64,000 nt of DNA. It comes from Verrucomicrobiota bacterium. Its GTDB lineage: Bacteria; Verrucomicrobiota; Lentisphaeria; JABSQK01; JAJFLO01. The translations under genes were made by a program, and so were the position numbers. The stretch spans positions 40,863-104,862 of the forward strand of contig JAJFLO010000188.1 in NCBI GenBank assembly GCA_021772675.1. Direction: 5' to 3'. Below are positions 18,001 through 23,051 of the stretch, in pieces; the stretch's first letter is position 1; each line of letters starts with the position of its first letter. The notes under the pieces are model-generated. The model worked only from the letters and a program-made list of their open reading frames with translations. It was not told the DNA's origin and ran no database searches.

Positions 18001-20964
18001 TATAAGCTTTTTAAGATTCCGTTTGATGAAGCCAAAGCAATGGATCCCCAGCTCAGGAAACTAATTGAGGTCATATGGCAGGCTATATTGAATGCCGGGT
18101 CTACTGTCCATGAATTTAGAAAGGAAAAGACCGGACTTTTTGTCACAACAAAAGGACATTCAGGTTATGGAGAAATCGTCGTAGAAAAAGAAAATAAACA
18201 CGATCGGTATTCTGTAGAAAGCCCCTCGCTATACGCAAACAGAATTTCCAATATTCTAAATATCAAAGGCCCCAGTGAGCTTGTAGAAACAGGATGCTCA
18301 AGCTTTCTTGTCGCTATTAAGCATGCCATTACAGCAATAAGGGATGGACGGTGCAAGCAGGCAATCGTTGCCGCTGCGGAATTATCGCTATCCCCCCACG
18401 AATTTAGAAGTAAAGATACTATTGGTCTTTACAGTACGAAAAAATCTACCAAAAGCTTCGCTGTGGATTCCGATGGATATATCAAAAGTGAGGCCATTGG
18501 CGCCATTATCTTGAAATCAGAAGAACAGGCGAATTATGACCATGACCCTATCTACGCCACCATAAAAAGCGTAGGCGTTTGTCATGGAGGAAAAGCCCCT
18601 TTGAAATGGTACAGCCCCAATATCACCGGCCAAAAGTTAGCGATTGAAGAAGCCATAGCCGAATCCGGAATCGCCCCTGACACGATTACATATATTGAAG
18701 CGGAAGCGAATGGATCCCAGTTGGGCGATGCATCCGAAATTATTGCGATTCAATCCGTGTATGGCGATTATTTGAAATCCAAAGATTCCGATGACAAAAA
18801 AGATGAAGCACATAGGATTCGTATTGGGTCACTTAAACCATTAATTGGACATGCAGAGAACGCATCCACATTTACCGCGCTGGCTAAACTCATATGGTGT
18901 ATGCAACACCATCGTATGCTTGGGGTACATGGCCTAGGCGATATAAATAAAAATATCGAATTGGAGAATAACTTCGAAATCCTGAAAAATGACGTGTCGT
19001 GGAATCGAATGCATAAGAATTCTGTTATCTTACCGCGACGCGGAGCTATCCATTCACTTGGCATAGGTGGCGTAAATGCACATCTTATCCTTGAGGAATG
19101 GGATAATAATGACACCTTCCCCTTAGGCCACGAAATGCCAAGTGAAGGCTATGTTTTTATCTTTTCCGGGAAAACGGAAGCCAATTTACAAACCCTGGTA
19201 GAAAATTACATCTGTTTTTTTTCAAGATCAGTGAATCAAAAATCAAATCCCCGGGACCTATTGCGGATAGAATACACATTACAACACGGTCGAGAGGAAG
19301 AAAAATACCGATTAGCAGTTATTGCAAACACGCTGAATGACTTGATCAATCATTTAACACGTTGGCGCAATGATTCGGTTGAGGATAAGGAGAATGTCTG
19401 TTGTTCAAATAATATGAACAACAAAACCTCTTCTTCCGAACAAGCATTACCGAAGCAAGACGATGTGAAACATAAGCTACAAAAATGGCTCAGCGAAAAG
19501 GCATTGGTTGATATTGCACGAGCATGGGCCCATGGACATAAAGTAAATTGGGCAATGTTACATGATTCAAAGAAAATCCGCAAGATGAATTTACCGACAA
19601 GTTGTATGACCCCATCCTTTTGTTGGCATAATGGGATAGAAGATAAACCCATTCTAAAAATTACCCCTGAATCTATGGGTACAATCATGTTAACACCAAG
19701 ATGGACCGAAAAGGCAATTGATGTAACATCCCCCTTACCATTTTCATTCAGTCATAAGATCATTTTCTGTGATTGGCCGACAGAGAAGACCGATAAATTT
19801 GAAAAGGGTTTACAAGATATCGGTCAACCTAAAATATTGAAAGCATCATCCGATGAACTTTCGGCATGTTTTTTGACCTATGCCCAAGAAATTTTTCAAG
19901 TAGTGAGAGATATACTTTCATCCAAGCCAAAACAAAAGGTTTATGTTCAAGTCGTTTTGCCGAATGGTTTAGATCGCGTCTATCTTCATGGGCTAACGGG
20001 GTTAATGAAAACAGCGCGTCAAGAAAATTCGCATTTTATAGGGCAAGTGATTGTCATGGGCATTAAGGTGTCAACTAAAGAGTGTATTTCCAGATTAAAA
20101 AATAATCTTCGCGAACCTAAAGACACCTTCATTCAGTATATAGACGAAGAGCGTCGGGTACAAGGTTGGTCTGAGATTACTGGAATGCATTTACTCGCCC
20201 CAAAAAGACAACCACCTATCATTTGGGAAAAAAGGGCTGTTGTTTTGATTACTGGCGGCGCTGGGAGTTTAGGGTTAATTTTTGCTAAAGAGATCGCTCA
20301 AAAGGCAAAACAGGCGACACTCATTTTAACGGGCCGATCTGCGATTGCGCCGTCAATACAAAGAGAGATTACCCAATTAGAATCATGGGGAGCCACTGTG
20401 GCCTATATCCAAGCTGATATCAGTAAAAAAACGAATGTTGATCAGCTAATTGGGACAATTCAAAAAAAATATGGATCATTGACGGATATCATTCACAGCG
20501 CAGGTGTTATTCAGGATAGTTACATCATTAAGAAATCTCTTGACGACGTTGATGCAGTACTGAAAGCAAAGGTCTCGGCATTATGCCATCTTGATGAGGC
20601 AACAAAAGCGATGAACCTAAACTCTATTATTCTTTTTTCGTCTTTGGCTGGAGCATTTGGTAATGCTGGTCAGGCAGACTATGCGATGGGCAATGCATTT
20701 ATGGACGCTTATGCGATTTATCGCAATCAGTTGGTCGTATTGAAAAAGAGACACGGACGAACTCTGTCCATTAATTGGCCGTTCTGGGCCAATGGCGGCA
20801 TGCAGCTTGATAATCCATCCATAAGTCTGATGCAACAGAGGTTTCACATGCTCCCTTTGCCTAAAGAGATCGGTATTAAAGTGTTAGAACAAAGTATTCT
20901 GTGTTCTGAATCGCAGATTTTAGTTATGTATGGAATGGTCAACGACATGAGAACATTGTTTTAG
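1..20964 (+). CDS. trans-AT polyketide synthase, 5'-truncated by the window: (OMT tail)-ACP | KS1-DH-KR-ACP | KS2-DH(inactive)-ACP-ACP-ER | KS3-DH(inactive?)-KR-ACP | KS4-DH-ACP | KS5(KS0)-KR
   Basis: Reading frame is open from nt 1 (LSLENGWISYCLIKLSKDNKRSES...) with no stop before the listed TTG at 34, and matches ISLQKEWLSYCLFKLRKDTNYSES... inside the PKS at 34421. Approximate domains: ACP 270-500; KS1 610-1850 (TSCSSSL, ETHGTATKLGDP, KANIGH); DH 2430-3300 (HVLNGQKVLP, MDGAFQ); KR 3960-4520; ACP 4750-4990; KS2 5160-6480; DH 7060-7900; ACPs 8150-8390 and 8550-8790; ER 9085-10070 (MDR type); KS3 10200-11470; DH 12030-12870; KR 13440-14010; ACP 14240-14480; KS4 14640-15960; DH 16510-17370; ACP 17430-17640; KS5 17800-19110; KR 20220-20800. 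No AT GHSxG domain seen. Confidence 0.95.
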   Translation, partial: LSLENGWISYCLIKLSKDNKRSESMLRAYNAGKLSNPTPYPEAFEQMLHRKYVPYPKGKRQLEEHALAQVSDSMENNLKSTLSIRDSSQHDVQEIRANLTDIFINILGFEAIEFETLNTFQELGITSVNAVELVEGINTTFRLSLPTSVVFECSTLDALAKIIVDSRPDNQPREHTIKKYVTNIEDNRQETTIKRIQATESSNKIAIIGISCRCAGANGPEEFWELVSQGKDCIQDISNRNWLDFFRLNSPNVIPGRYGAIDDLEEFDPLFFHISPKEAETMDVTHRLFLEESYKALEDSGYSPLSLREQQVGTFLGTMGSMTSTPDYSHFSMLGSETSILASRLAYCLDLKGPAMAINTSCSSSLVAIDLASQQLKNRQIDLAFAGGITVYTHPGAFISMNNAGMLSPTGICRPFDNAADGIVVGDGVGIVILKRLQDAIQDGDQIYGVIRGSRTNQDGQTSGITVPSFLAQSQLEESLYRENQICVEDIQYIETHGTATKLGDPVEVDALNHTFKKFTSQKRFCAIGSLKANIGHTTAAAGVLSVIKVLLSLGYKKFPPSINFSECNEHINFEDSPFFVNTSLREWAVNAKGSRLAAVSSFGFSGTNAHMILEEYQEPSLVKNKSYRPHETYIIVLSAKNEEQLKEYANKLLIFFTDHGFRHGGSSTLTTDHLQDIAYTLQVGREAMEERMALIVGSIKDLEEKLHEFLKGQKNIKNLYRGQTKRIDNTVEVFAADEDLQKAVDEWISKGKYAKLLDFWVKGLIFDWNKLYGNNKPRRMSLPTYPFARELYPVPQIDAKANDSTSPTTIIHPLLHRNTSNISQQRFSSTFTGQEFFFADHVLNGQKVLPEVTYLEMVRAAVKEGVNVLAEGKVSIQLKNIIWAKPIVVNSQPKEVHIGLFPDENEQILYEIYTETDVSTPLVHGQGVAVFRSQDKAAHPDLPTLKKQINTSRLSSGQCYEYFTAMGIDYGPGHQSIQYLSIGSNQVLAKLSLPSSVLQTQDQFVMHPSIMDGAFQSILGLIVSNPEREVRDQKRFLPLAVEELDIYTSCTSSIWVWIRYCNGRSTGENVQMLDIDLYNDLGKLCVRMKGVSLKIYNRDAQEVSGDKVEGTPAPTSHLSNSGISPGPEAFSDSPQVMDGSLMFHPHWIDQSISAETTAVHYSQHLVLLCEINQLSNKSLKIEMNGVRFLILQCKQENIEKRFQAYANQVFEEIQHLLQTQSKNNGKILIQLVVPNGEEGRLFVGLAGLLKTAQLENPKLIGQLIEVEFGEDPASLVKQLKEDGRCPGNHSIRYQDGKRWITTWKEIETSQEPKNIPWKNQGIYLITGGAGGLGLIFAKEIASKTRNSILILTGRSNLNQEKKDQVNALKNFGARIEYRRIDVTQSKAATSLIQSIVKDFGGLNGIIHSAGVIHDNFILKKTKQEIVRVLAPKVSGLVTLDQTSKDINLDFFILCSSIAGCLGNPGQADYATANAFMDGYAHYRNSLVASKKRQGQTLSINWPLWKEGGMQVNEEIRNVMRQNMGLNVMETPVGLRALYQGLASRRDQVVVMVGDIIRIKEHFLDTAANIALPQENQSIPQPDLILLQEKTLYRLKVLLSEHVKLDVVKIDGDNPLENYGIDSVIITQLNQKLSDIFGALLPKTLFFEHRNLQTLAEYLISEYPQACLQWTGLEEPLKPKPIISSIPLPVSDELPVLTTLQTRQRSPRRLTVTEPSAKAREHIAIIGISGRYPQAKTLDKYWQNLKKSITCISEIPEDRWSLEDFFEPDQEEAEKQGKSYSKWGGFLEGIADFDPLFFNISPREAAVMDPQERLFIQSSWEVLEDAGYTRERLTTDYNSQVGVFAGITKTGFELYGPELWRQGEQLHLRTSFSSVANRISYLLNLQGPSMPIDTMCSSSLTAIYEACEHIHHGACEMAIAGGVNLYLHPSSYIELCAYKMLAPDGNCKSFADGGNGFVPGEGVGVVLLKRLSKAIQDQDQIHAVIIGASINHGGKTNGYTVPNPTAQSKVIRDTLDKAGVDARAVSFIEAHGTGTALGDPIEITGLAQAFRKDTQDTAYCAIGSVKSNIGHLEAAAGIAGLTKIVLQMKHQIFVPSLLHGRKLNPMINFAETPFMLQQELGEWKRPLIEIDGVSKEYPRIAGISSFGAGGSNAHVILQEYEQPQSVENRSNQSDLSDKSHQTYLIILSAKNEDRLREIAKNLHEFILHPSSFILSELAYTLQVGREAMEERLGFIVNSIEELKDKLHGFLEGQNDIEDLYRGQIKHNRGTLGVFAIDEDLQQAVDNWIAKRKYVKLLNLWVKGLIIDWNKLYGENKPCRISLPTYPFLGKRYWIPKFTTPPAADTITSSVSSFIHPLLHKNTSDFSEQRFSSTFTGHEFFLEDQVVKGLKILPGVACLEMARVAVQKALGALLDRQAGILLKNVVWGQPIAVNSHPKEVHIKLLSECNGDITYEIFSESEKADAKCIVHNQGRAQQSPVSENSSLDIPALLAECSQSRLNSSQCYEACKAMGIDYGPGHQAIKEIYIGNNRALVKLSLPSHLSKTRGQFVLHPSLVNGALQSIIGLNTTNQGSGTENRGPVLPLTLQELHILSRTSTLIWALVQSNKRDQEQKLDLELCDDQGTVCVRMKGLVCHESLHSSITTRHSLQPTIVAESVFSNKTDKPTTVSLQFLSDDKSLSTNPDGQSRQPITLSSTNLSLSQPRIDDNSNPPMSVNSSITVELLQDELATTLAKALYMERNEVDPDRPFIDLGMDSIVGVEWIKTINKKYETQIPTTKTYDYPTINEFAEFLKKELNKQSKQPLRDSVIQCLSSAPDDQNQQPITLSSTNLTLSQPEIDDNSNPPMSVNSSITVELLQDELATTLAKALYMERNEVDLERQFIDLGMDSIVGVEWIKTINKKYETKIPATKTYDYPTIREFAEFLKKELNKQGKQFVSRPEISETNQSSSKVALEPIELPSSDLHQITGISTPTLSSFNLTKKQHFLPQISSHNYAQGEHRQRQLKKDTEKKEGDVVKQHQEDLSRLGTSYGLVLSTVHSLKELSLSQWAISEPNQDEVTIQVKASAINFPDTMCVRGLYPTMPDYPFVPGFEVSGVVARKGSQVSEIDIGDEVIALTGKQLGGHASHVNVPIRNIVQKPKNVSFEEACSLPVVFGTVNYAFELAKLAPKEHVLIQTATGGCGLAALQLAHLKECVCYATSSRQEKLDILRKFEIPHVFNYKTSDFDREIKRITKNRGIDVVLNMLSGDGIQKGLNCLGPSGRYLELAVHALKTSQALDLSKLVRNQSIYSIDLRQLSFEKKGLGKEMLKQMKFMIESEQIVPIVSRIYPIHQIREALEYVGQGKHIGKVVISHTNHKMIDCLDHCLQRLLEHKRICKQRHPAITTTTSAINGQKKKQTQEGIAIIGMSGQFPKSKTLAEFWDNLAQGKDCISEIPTTRWSIDQYYDPDAITSGKIDCKWMGVLEDVDCFDPLFFNISPAEAALMDPQQRLFLENCWHCIEDSGISPAALSGSRCGVFAGCGPNEFGQFVNGQELNAQALLGGAASILPARISYILNLKGPSLSIDTSCSSSLVAIGEACNSLQLQTCDLALAGGVSVLSGPNLHIMTTNAGMLSKDGRCFTFDERANGFVPGEGVGIILLKRLSDAIHDRDPIYGVIKGWGVNQDGKTNGITAPSVNSQISLEKEVYERFNINPETISLVEAHGTGTKLGDPIEVEALIESFQSYTRKKNYCALGSVKSNTGHLLAAAGIAGIIKVLLALRHRMLPPTINFETLNSHITLENSPFYINTEIRPWKIPEDATRRASVSSFGFSGTNAHLVIEEWLAPPVGDSSYKTYIIVLSAKNKERLREVVKNLLDFTNHKILNQKSEILNLSDLAYTLQVGRKAMEERLALIVESVHELGEKLKGFMEGKEAIEELYRGQVKRNNESLTDFTADEDIAKTIDAWMAKGKYGKLLRLWVKGLNFDWNSLYGNSKPRRISLPAYPFAREHYPVHQIDANPNNSTSPSTIIHPLLQQNTSNLSEQRFSSTFTGQEFFLADHVVQGQKVLPKFAYLEMARAAVEQAAGSLADDQTEIQLKNVIWAQPIITNGHAQAVHIGLCPEEKGQIRYEIYTEVENREEEPVIHCQGIATLNTSEKLPPLDLPGLRATMDQGHLNSKQCYDAFKTPDIDYSSGHQCLESVYIGKNQVLAKLSMSSSILETQDQYVLHPNLMNSALQASINLEQSNNLYLPFALESLDIIGKCTASMWAWIRYSNGNASTEKAQKLDIDLYGDQGTICLRMKGLSSRVFEREATSTGILGTLTCQPIWKEKAIPQKANSPEYSQHLVMLCEIDPLDIDRSERTANTTSNDWVRMHSESKDLAKRYQDISIQVFETIRGILEKMPKGNILIQILIPSKIEEQVFSGLSGLLKTAHLENPKILEQLIIVDPGETEEELHEKLKENSRCPEDTQIRYRKGQRQVLFWKDIPVTEEVAQIPWKMGGVYLITGGAGGIGMIFAKEIARSTKDSTLILTGRSRLSREKQIQLKELEALGAQTKYMQCDVTRKETVVNLIQSVQEKFGNLHGIIHSAGVIRDNFILKKTTQELKEVLAPKVAGLVNVDQASRDLPLDFFVLFSSLAGPLGNIGQADYACANAFMDGYARYRNDLVATNQRQGRTLSINWPLWKEGGMQVDETNENMMRQSMGMIAMQTPTGIRAFYQSLGAKKDQVIVIEGDLTRLRKLVSEVPSAVNSLSTKASIQGVDLKLLRQKTLNNLKGLFGETIKLSMAKIDAEESLESYGIDSIMITRLNQKLELIFREISKTLFFEYQTLAALADYFIGEYPQECMAWSKLELPVSSRPEAPSAAGIFNHEVPKITSLRSRNGREGRFSLQDPSERVQDLIAIIGISGRYPQAKNLEEYWKNLETGKDCITEIPEGRWSMEGFFHPDPDEAVAQDKSYSKWGGFVEGFADFDPLFFNISPKEAMNMDPQERLFIESCWEVLEDAGYTKERLADQFDGRVGVFAGITKTGFNLYGPDLRNQGEKIYPNTSFSSVANRISYLLNLQGPSMPIDTMCSSSLTAIHEACEHLHRYECEAAIAGGVNLYLHPTSYIELSALRMLSVNGQCKSFGEGSNGFVPGEGVGVVFLKRLSQAITDQDHIYAVIRGTGINHGGKTNGFTVPNPNAQSKLISETLDKAGINARTIGYIEAHGTGTELGDPIEISGLTQAFCKDTQDTQFCAIGSAKSNLGHLESAAGIAGVTKVLLQLKHKKIVQSLHAKELNPNINFAKTPFVVQQKLGEWNRPILEIAGETREYPRRAGISSFGAGGSNAHVILEEYEAQPPVKYRSNQSDKSDQTYLIILSAKNEDRLREIAKNLHEFILHHSSFILSELAYTLQVGREPMEERLGFTVGSVHELTKKLQSFIEGQDNIENLYRGQVKRHKEMLAVFRDDEELQEGVDKWIQHKKYEKLLDLWVKGLTLDWNKFYGDRKPSRISLPSYPFAQERYWVAGGGNPISVVRNLKSEVIHPLLHKNTSNLSEQRFSSTFTSQEFFFADHIVKGQKVILGVAYLEMARAAVEQAAEFSSHIQGIRLKNIVWAQPIEVNSHAKEVHIGLFAEGNSQIMFEIYTEPEHSEGECVIHSQGVATLISSNEAPPLDLADLQAKMNKGHSNAEQGYSVFKASASDCSSGHQCVKELYTGPEQVLAKLTLPSSVAETLDKFVLHPGIMDSVLQASIGLVIHNPEPVINNPKPILPFALDELEITGASTASMWAWIRRSDDNPVGEKRQKLDIDLCDDQGTICTSLKGITVQLLNVEKEISAGGNRGIRIDIDHYLTQLIFKHLKVPDDVIKMDIELEDYGIDSVSAATMVHEIKQKFSNIPQSLFLEYKTLGEIKSFIMENNVGTTRLSDVHEKHTVNGQEDNPFDIKQSLKSIRNSKNASGKRISKRVSHCNISIIGMAGQFPGAGNIDEFWDNLATGKVTVLRLPENRMRLMNLSKDDLPEAEEIFGGYLDNIEYFDYKLFKIPFDEAKAMDPQLRKLIEVIWQAILNAGSTVHEFRKEKTGLFVTTKGHSGYGEIVVEKENKHDRYSVESPSLYANRISNILNIKGPSELVETGCSSFLVAIKHAITAIRDGRCKQAIVAAAELSLSPHEFRSKDTIGLYSTKKSTKSFAVDSDGYIKSEAIGAIILKSEEQANYDHDPIYATIKSVGVCHGGKAPLKWYSPNITGQKLAIEEAIAESGIAPDTITYIEAEANGSQLGDASEIIAIQSVYGDYLKSKDSDDKKDEAHRIRIGSLKPLIGHAENASTFTALAKLIWCMQHHRMLGVHGLGDINKNIELENNFEILKNDVSWNRMHKNSVILPRRGAIHSLGIGGVNAHLILEEWDNNDTFPLGHEMPSEGYVFIFSGKTEANLQTLVENYICFFSRSVNQKSNPRDLLRIEYTLQHGREEEKYRLAVIANTLNDLINHLTRWRNDSVEDKENVCCSNNMNNKTSSSEQALPKQDDVKHKLQKWLSEKALVDIARAWAHGHKVNWAMLHDSKKIRKMNLPTSCMTPSFCWHNGIEDKPILKITPESMGTIMLTPRWTEKAIDVTSPLPFSFSHKIIFCDWPTEKTDKFEKGLQDIGQPKILKASSDELSACFLTYAQEIFQVVRDILSSKPKQKVYVQVVLPNGLDRVYLHGLTGLMKTARQENSHFIGQVIVMGIKVSTKECISRLKNNLREPKDTFIQYIDEERRVQGWSEITGMHLLAPKRQPPIIWEKRAVVLITGGAGSLGLIFAKEIAQKAKQATLILTGRSAIAPSIQREITQLESWGATVAYIQADISKKTNVDQLIGTIQKKYGSLTDIIHSAGVIQDSYIIKKSLDDVDAVLKAKVSALCHLDEATKAMNLNSIILFSSLAGAFGNAGQADYAMGNAFMDAYAIYRNQLVVLKKRHGRTLSINWPFWANGGMQLDNPSISLMQQRFHMLPLPKEIGIKVLEQSILCSESQILVMYGMVNDMRTLF
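6495..6660 (+). repeat. KS-DH linker repeat, copy 1 (near-identical to about 15976-16125)
   Basis: ataggtccaatcagtc...gacatatcttataatcttatc...gaatgaagaccgccttcgtgaaatagccaagaatctccatgaattcatccttcat... shared by modules 2 and 4. Confidence 0.85.
8033..8803 (+). repeat. tandem direct duplication (period 399 bp) encoding the two near-identical ACPs of module 2
   Basis: Copy 1 about 8033-8404 and copy 2 about 8432-8803; GGATTCGATTGTCGGTGTGGAATGG at 8262 and 8661; long stretches differ by only a few bases. Confidence 0.93.
15976..16125 (+). repeat. KS-DH linker repeat, copy 2 (near-identical to about 6495-6660)
   Basis: Same segment as copy 1 with a shorter (TCATCCT)n run and one less tccgatctgtctgat-like unit. 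Confidence 0.85.
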
Positions 20965-21195
20965 ATCTTCCGGGAGTGAAATCAGTGAACGTGGCCTTGA
21001 ACTACGCACCGTTGTGGCAGTAAGACTACTGACTAGGTTTTTTAAAGAGGGCGATAACAAATTGAAGCAAGTTAGACAAACGTCGAGAATTTCTCGTCAA
21101 ATTCAACGACATAACATTCAAAATACAAAAAAACGTTAGCGAACTTTCCGTTTGTGGAAGCGCTATAAACATTAACAAATTAGAAGGAGTTTTTT

Positions 21196-21465
21196 ATGGA
21201 CGAACTTGATGAACAGTTACAGACATATCTTGTGGCTAAGTCGGCAGAAATATTAAAGTGTGATCAATCTGTAATTATTTGGGAAAATGATATCGATGAA
21301 TATGGATTTACATCTATGGAAACGAACCAACTTTGTCTTGAATTAAACGAACATTTTTCCATTGCCATTCAGCCGGCTCTCTTTCTGGAGGTCACCTCTT
21401 TAGAGGAGTTAAGCAGGTACGTTAAAAAAAATTATTTTGAAGCTGTAGAAAATAAACTCTTATAA
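21196..21465 (+). CDS. stand-alone acyl carrier protein (probably completes the KS0-KR end of the preceding PKS)
   Basis: 89 aa; ACP-like pattern ...ENDIDEYGFTSMETNQLCLELNEHFSIAIQPALFLEVTSLEELSRYV with Ser in YGFTS; Shine-Dalgarno-like gaaggag upstream of ATG; preceding PKS ends after KR without a carrier. Confidence 0.8.
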   Translation: MDELDEQLQTYLVAKSAEILKCDQSVIIWENDIDEYGFTSMETNQLCLELNEHFSIAIQPALFLEVTSLEELSRYVKKNYFEAVENKLL

Positions 21466-21490
21466 GATCAGATAATACAAAAGGAATATT

Positions 21491-22675
21491 ATGAATAATT
21501 ATAGCCATCTTGATGATGATCAAAAAAGAATTCTTGATAGTAAAAAATACCTATATTTAACAAAAGAAGAACAGGTCAATTTTCATTTTATGATGCAAAC
21601 GCGACTTCGGATTAAGTCGCCCGACTTTATGGAGTCATTTGAAAATGAGCTACTTAAAACGAAATTTGAACATTTTAAATCACAGTGCCCGGATTTTGAG
21701 TCCATTGATTATACAAAGTCTTTTATTAAACTGGAAAAATTTGATTTTTCAGATATGAATCGGGAAAAATTTCAACGATTAATCAACGATCCCAAGAATC
21801 CTCCTATTGTCGTAAAGGGGATGCTCAACGATACGGTTTCAGCACAAAAATGGTCGCACGAATATTTAAGGGATCACTATAAAGATGTAGAGATTGTGGC
21901 GATTGAATATAGTGACTCTGATCCTCGATCCGAGAAGCAATTTAAACGTTTACAGTTATCGGACATTATCAATTCTCAATTAGATCAAAGGGCTAAAAAA
22001 AGCTACTATGTCAATAACTCAGCAGAAATATTTAACGATTACCCTTATCTGATTGATGAGATTGGGGCAGATAAGGTTCTGGATCTATTTAAGGGACATT
22101 CAGTGAACAGTTTTAGCCAACTGTTCATTGGAAATCTAAAAACATGGGGTACAAATTGGCATCAAGGCAATGACCTTTCCTGTGCGTTAATGATCAATGG
22201 CGTTAAACGATGGATCTTTTTGGATCCTAAATTGATTTATATCTTAAAACCTATATTAAACGGTCCTAATGGGATGGGAACCAAGTTTGACGTAAGATTT
22301 GACTTGGATTTCCATAAAATACATGACCCTTTATACGCCTATGCTCCAAAATTCATCGTTGATATCGAGCCGGGTGATGTAATTTTTTTCACCAAATATT
22401 GGGCTCATGCAGTCACCAATATGTCGCCATTGCAAATCATGGTGAATATGCGTATGACGGAAGTGGATTTAGAAAGTATGCAAAAAGGGAATACGGCGCC
22501 CAATCGATTGCCCCTTTATGATAACATTTTAAACTCGGATCCGGACTTCATAAAATTCAAATTTGAAATTTTTCAGAACTTAGGTAAAAAAACTAAAAAA
22601 GTAGGGGATAAATCGTACTTTTCCGGCATTTCAACAGCAAATAATGAAACCAGTAAGATTGGGAGCAACAAATGA
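21491..22675 (+). CDS. JmjC / cupin_8-like protein (putative Fe(II)/2-oxoglutarate-type enzyme with atypical HxG)
   Basis: 394 aa; FIGNLKTWGTNWHQGNDLSCALMINGVKRWIFLDPKL ... DIEPGDVIFFTKYWAHAVTNMSPLQIMVNMR resembles cupin_8/JmjC cores (GxKRWxFxxP, PGDVxFxxxxWxHxVxN). Confidence 0.7.
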   Translation: MNNYSHLDDDQKRILDSKKYLYLTKEEQVNFHFMMQTRLRIKSPDFMESFENELLKTKFEHFKSQCPDFESIDYTKSFIKLEKFDFSDMNREKFQRLINDPKNPPIVVKGMLNDTVSAQKWSHEYLRDHYKDVEIVAIEYSDSDPRSEKQFKRLQLSDIINSQLDQRAKKSYYVNNSAEIFNDYPYLIDEIGADKVLDLFKGHSVNSFSQLFIGNLKTWGTNWHQGNDLSCALMINGVKRWIFLDPKLIYILKPILNGPNGMGTKFDVRFDLDFHKIHDPLYAYAPKFIVDIEPGDVIFFTKYWAHAVTNMSPLQIMVNMRMTEVDLESMQKGNTAPNRLPLYDNILNSDPDFIKFKFEIFQNLGKKTKKVGDKSYFSGISTANNETSKIGSNK

Positions 22676-23046
22676 ACGAGTATTTAATTAATTGTGGAGA
22701 ATTTAATATCATAGTGCGACCGAATCAGAAAGAGTATTTCATTCTCGAAGATGATAGGAAGTCTGCCAATGTTCTCAATGACTTTATTCATGAAAAGGAA
22801 GTTTCCTATAATGCATTGAGCCCCTGTTGGTTTCGGTATGATGAAGATGAAGAGTGGCACGACTTTCATCAGAAAAAGCATAAGTTGAATGATGATTTTA
22901 AGGAGTCGGATCTCATTAATATATTTGTTCTGAAGAAGTTTAATTTTGGAAGTCTGGTTGCCCGTCGAGATCCACAAACCAGCACGGTTAAAATTTTCAA
23001 GCGTGAGAAGTTGTACGAAGGCATGAATTCGGCGCAAACCGGTTAG
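22672..23046 (+). CDS. hypothetical protein, no recognised family
   Basis: 124 aa ORF; ATGA overlap with the preceding stop (translational coupling) and only a few bases before the next PKS, so it is operonic; no motif recognised. Confidence 0.6.
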   Translation: MNEYLINCGEFNIIVRPNQKEYFILEDDRKSANVLNDFIHEKEVSYNALSPCWFRYDEDEEWHDFHQKKHKLNDDFKESDLINIFVLKKFNFGSLVARRDPQTSTVKIFKREKLYEGMNSAQTG

Positions 23047-23051
23047 CTTTT

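Noticed and set aside
21491-22675. Firm halogenase annotation for the cupin-like protein
   Set aside because: HxG alone is not sufficient; some cupin_8 proteins naturally lack the carboxylate with unknown function, so it is kept only as a hypothesis.
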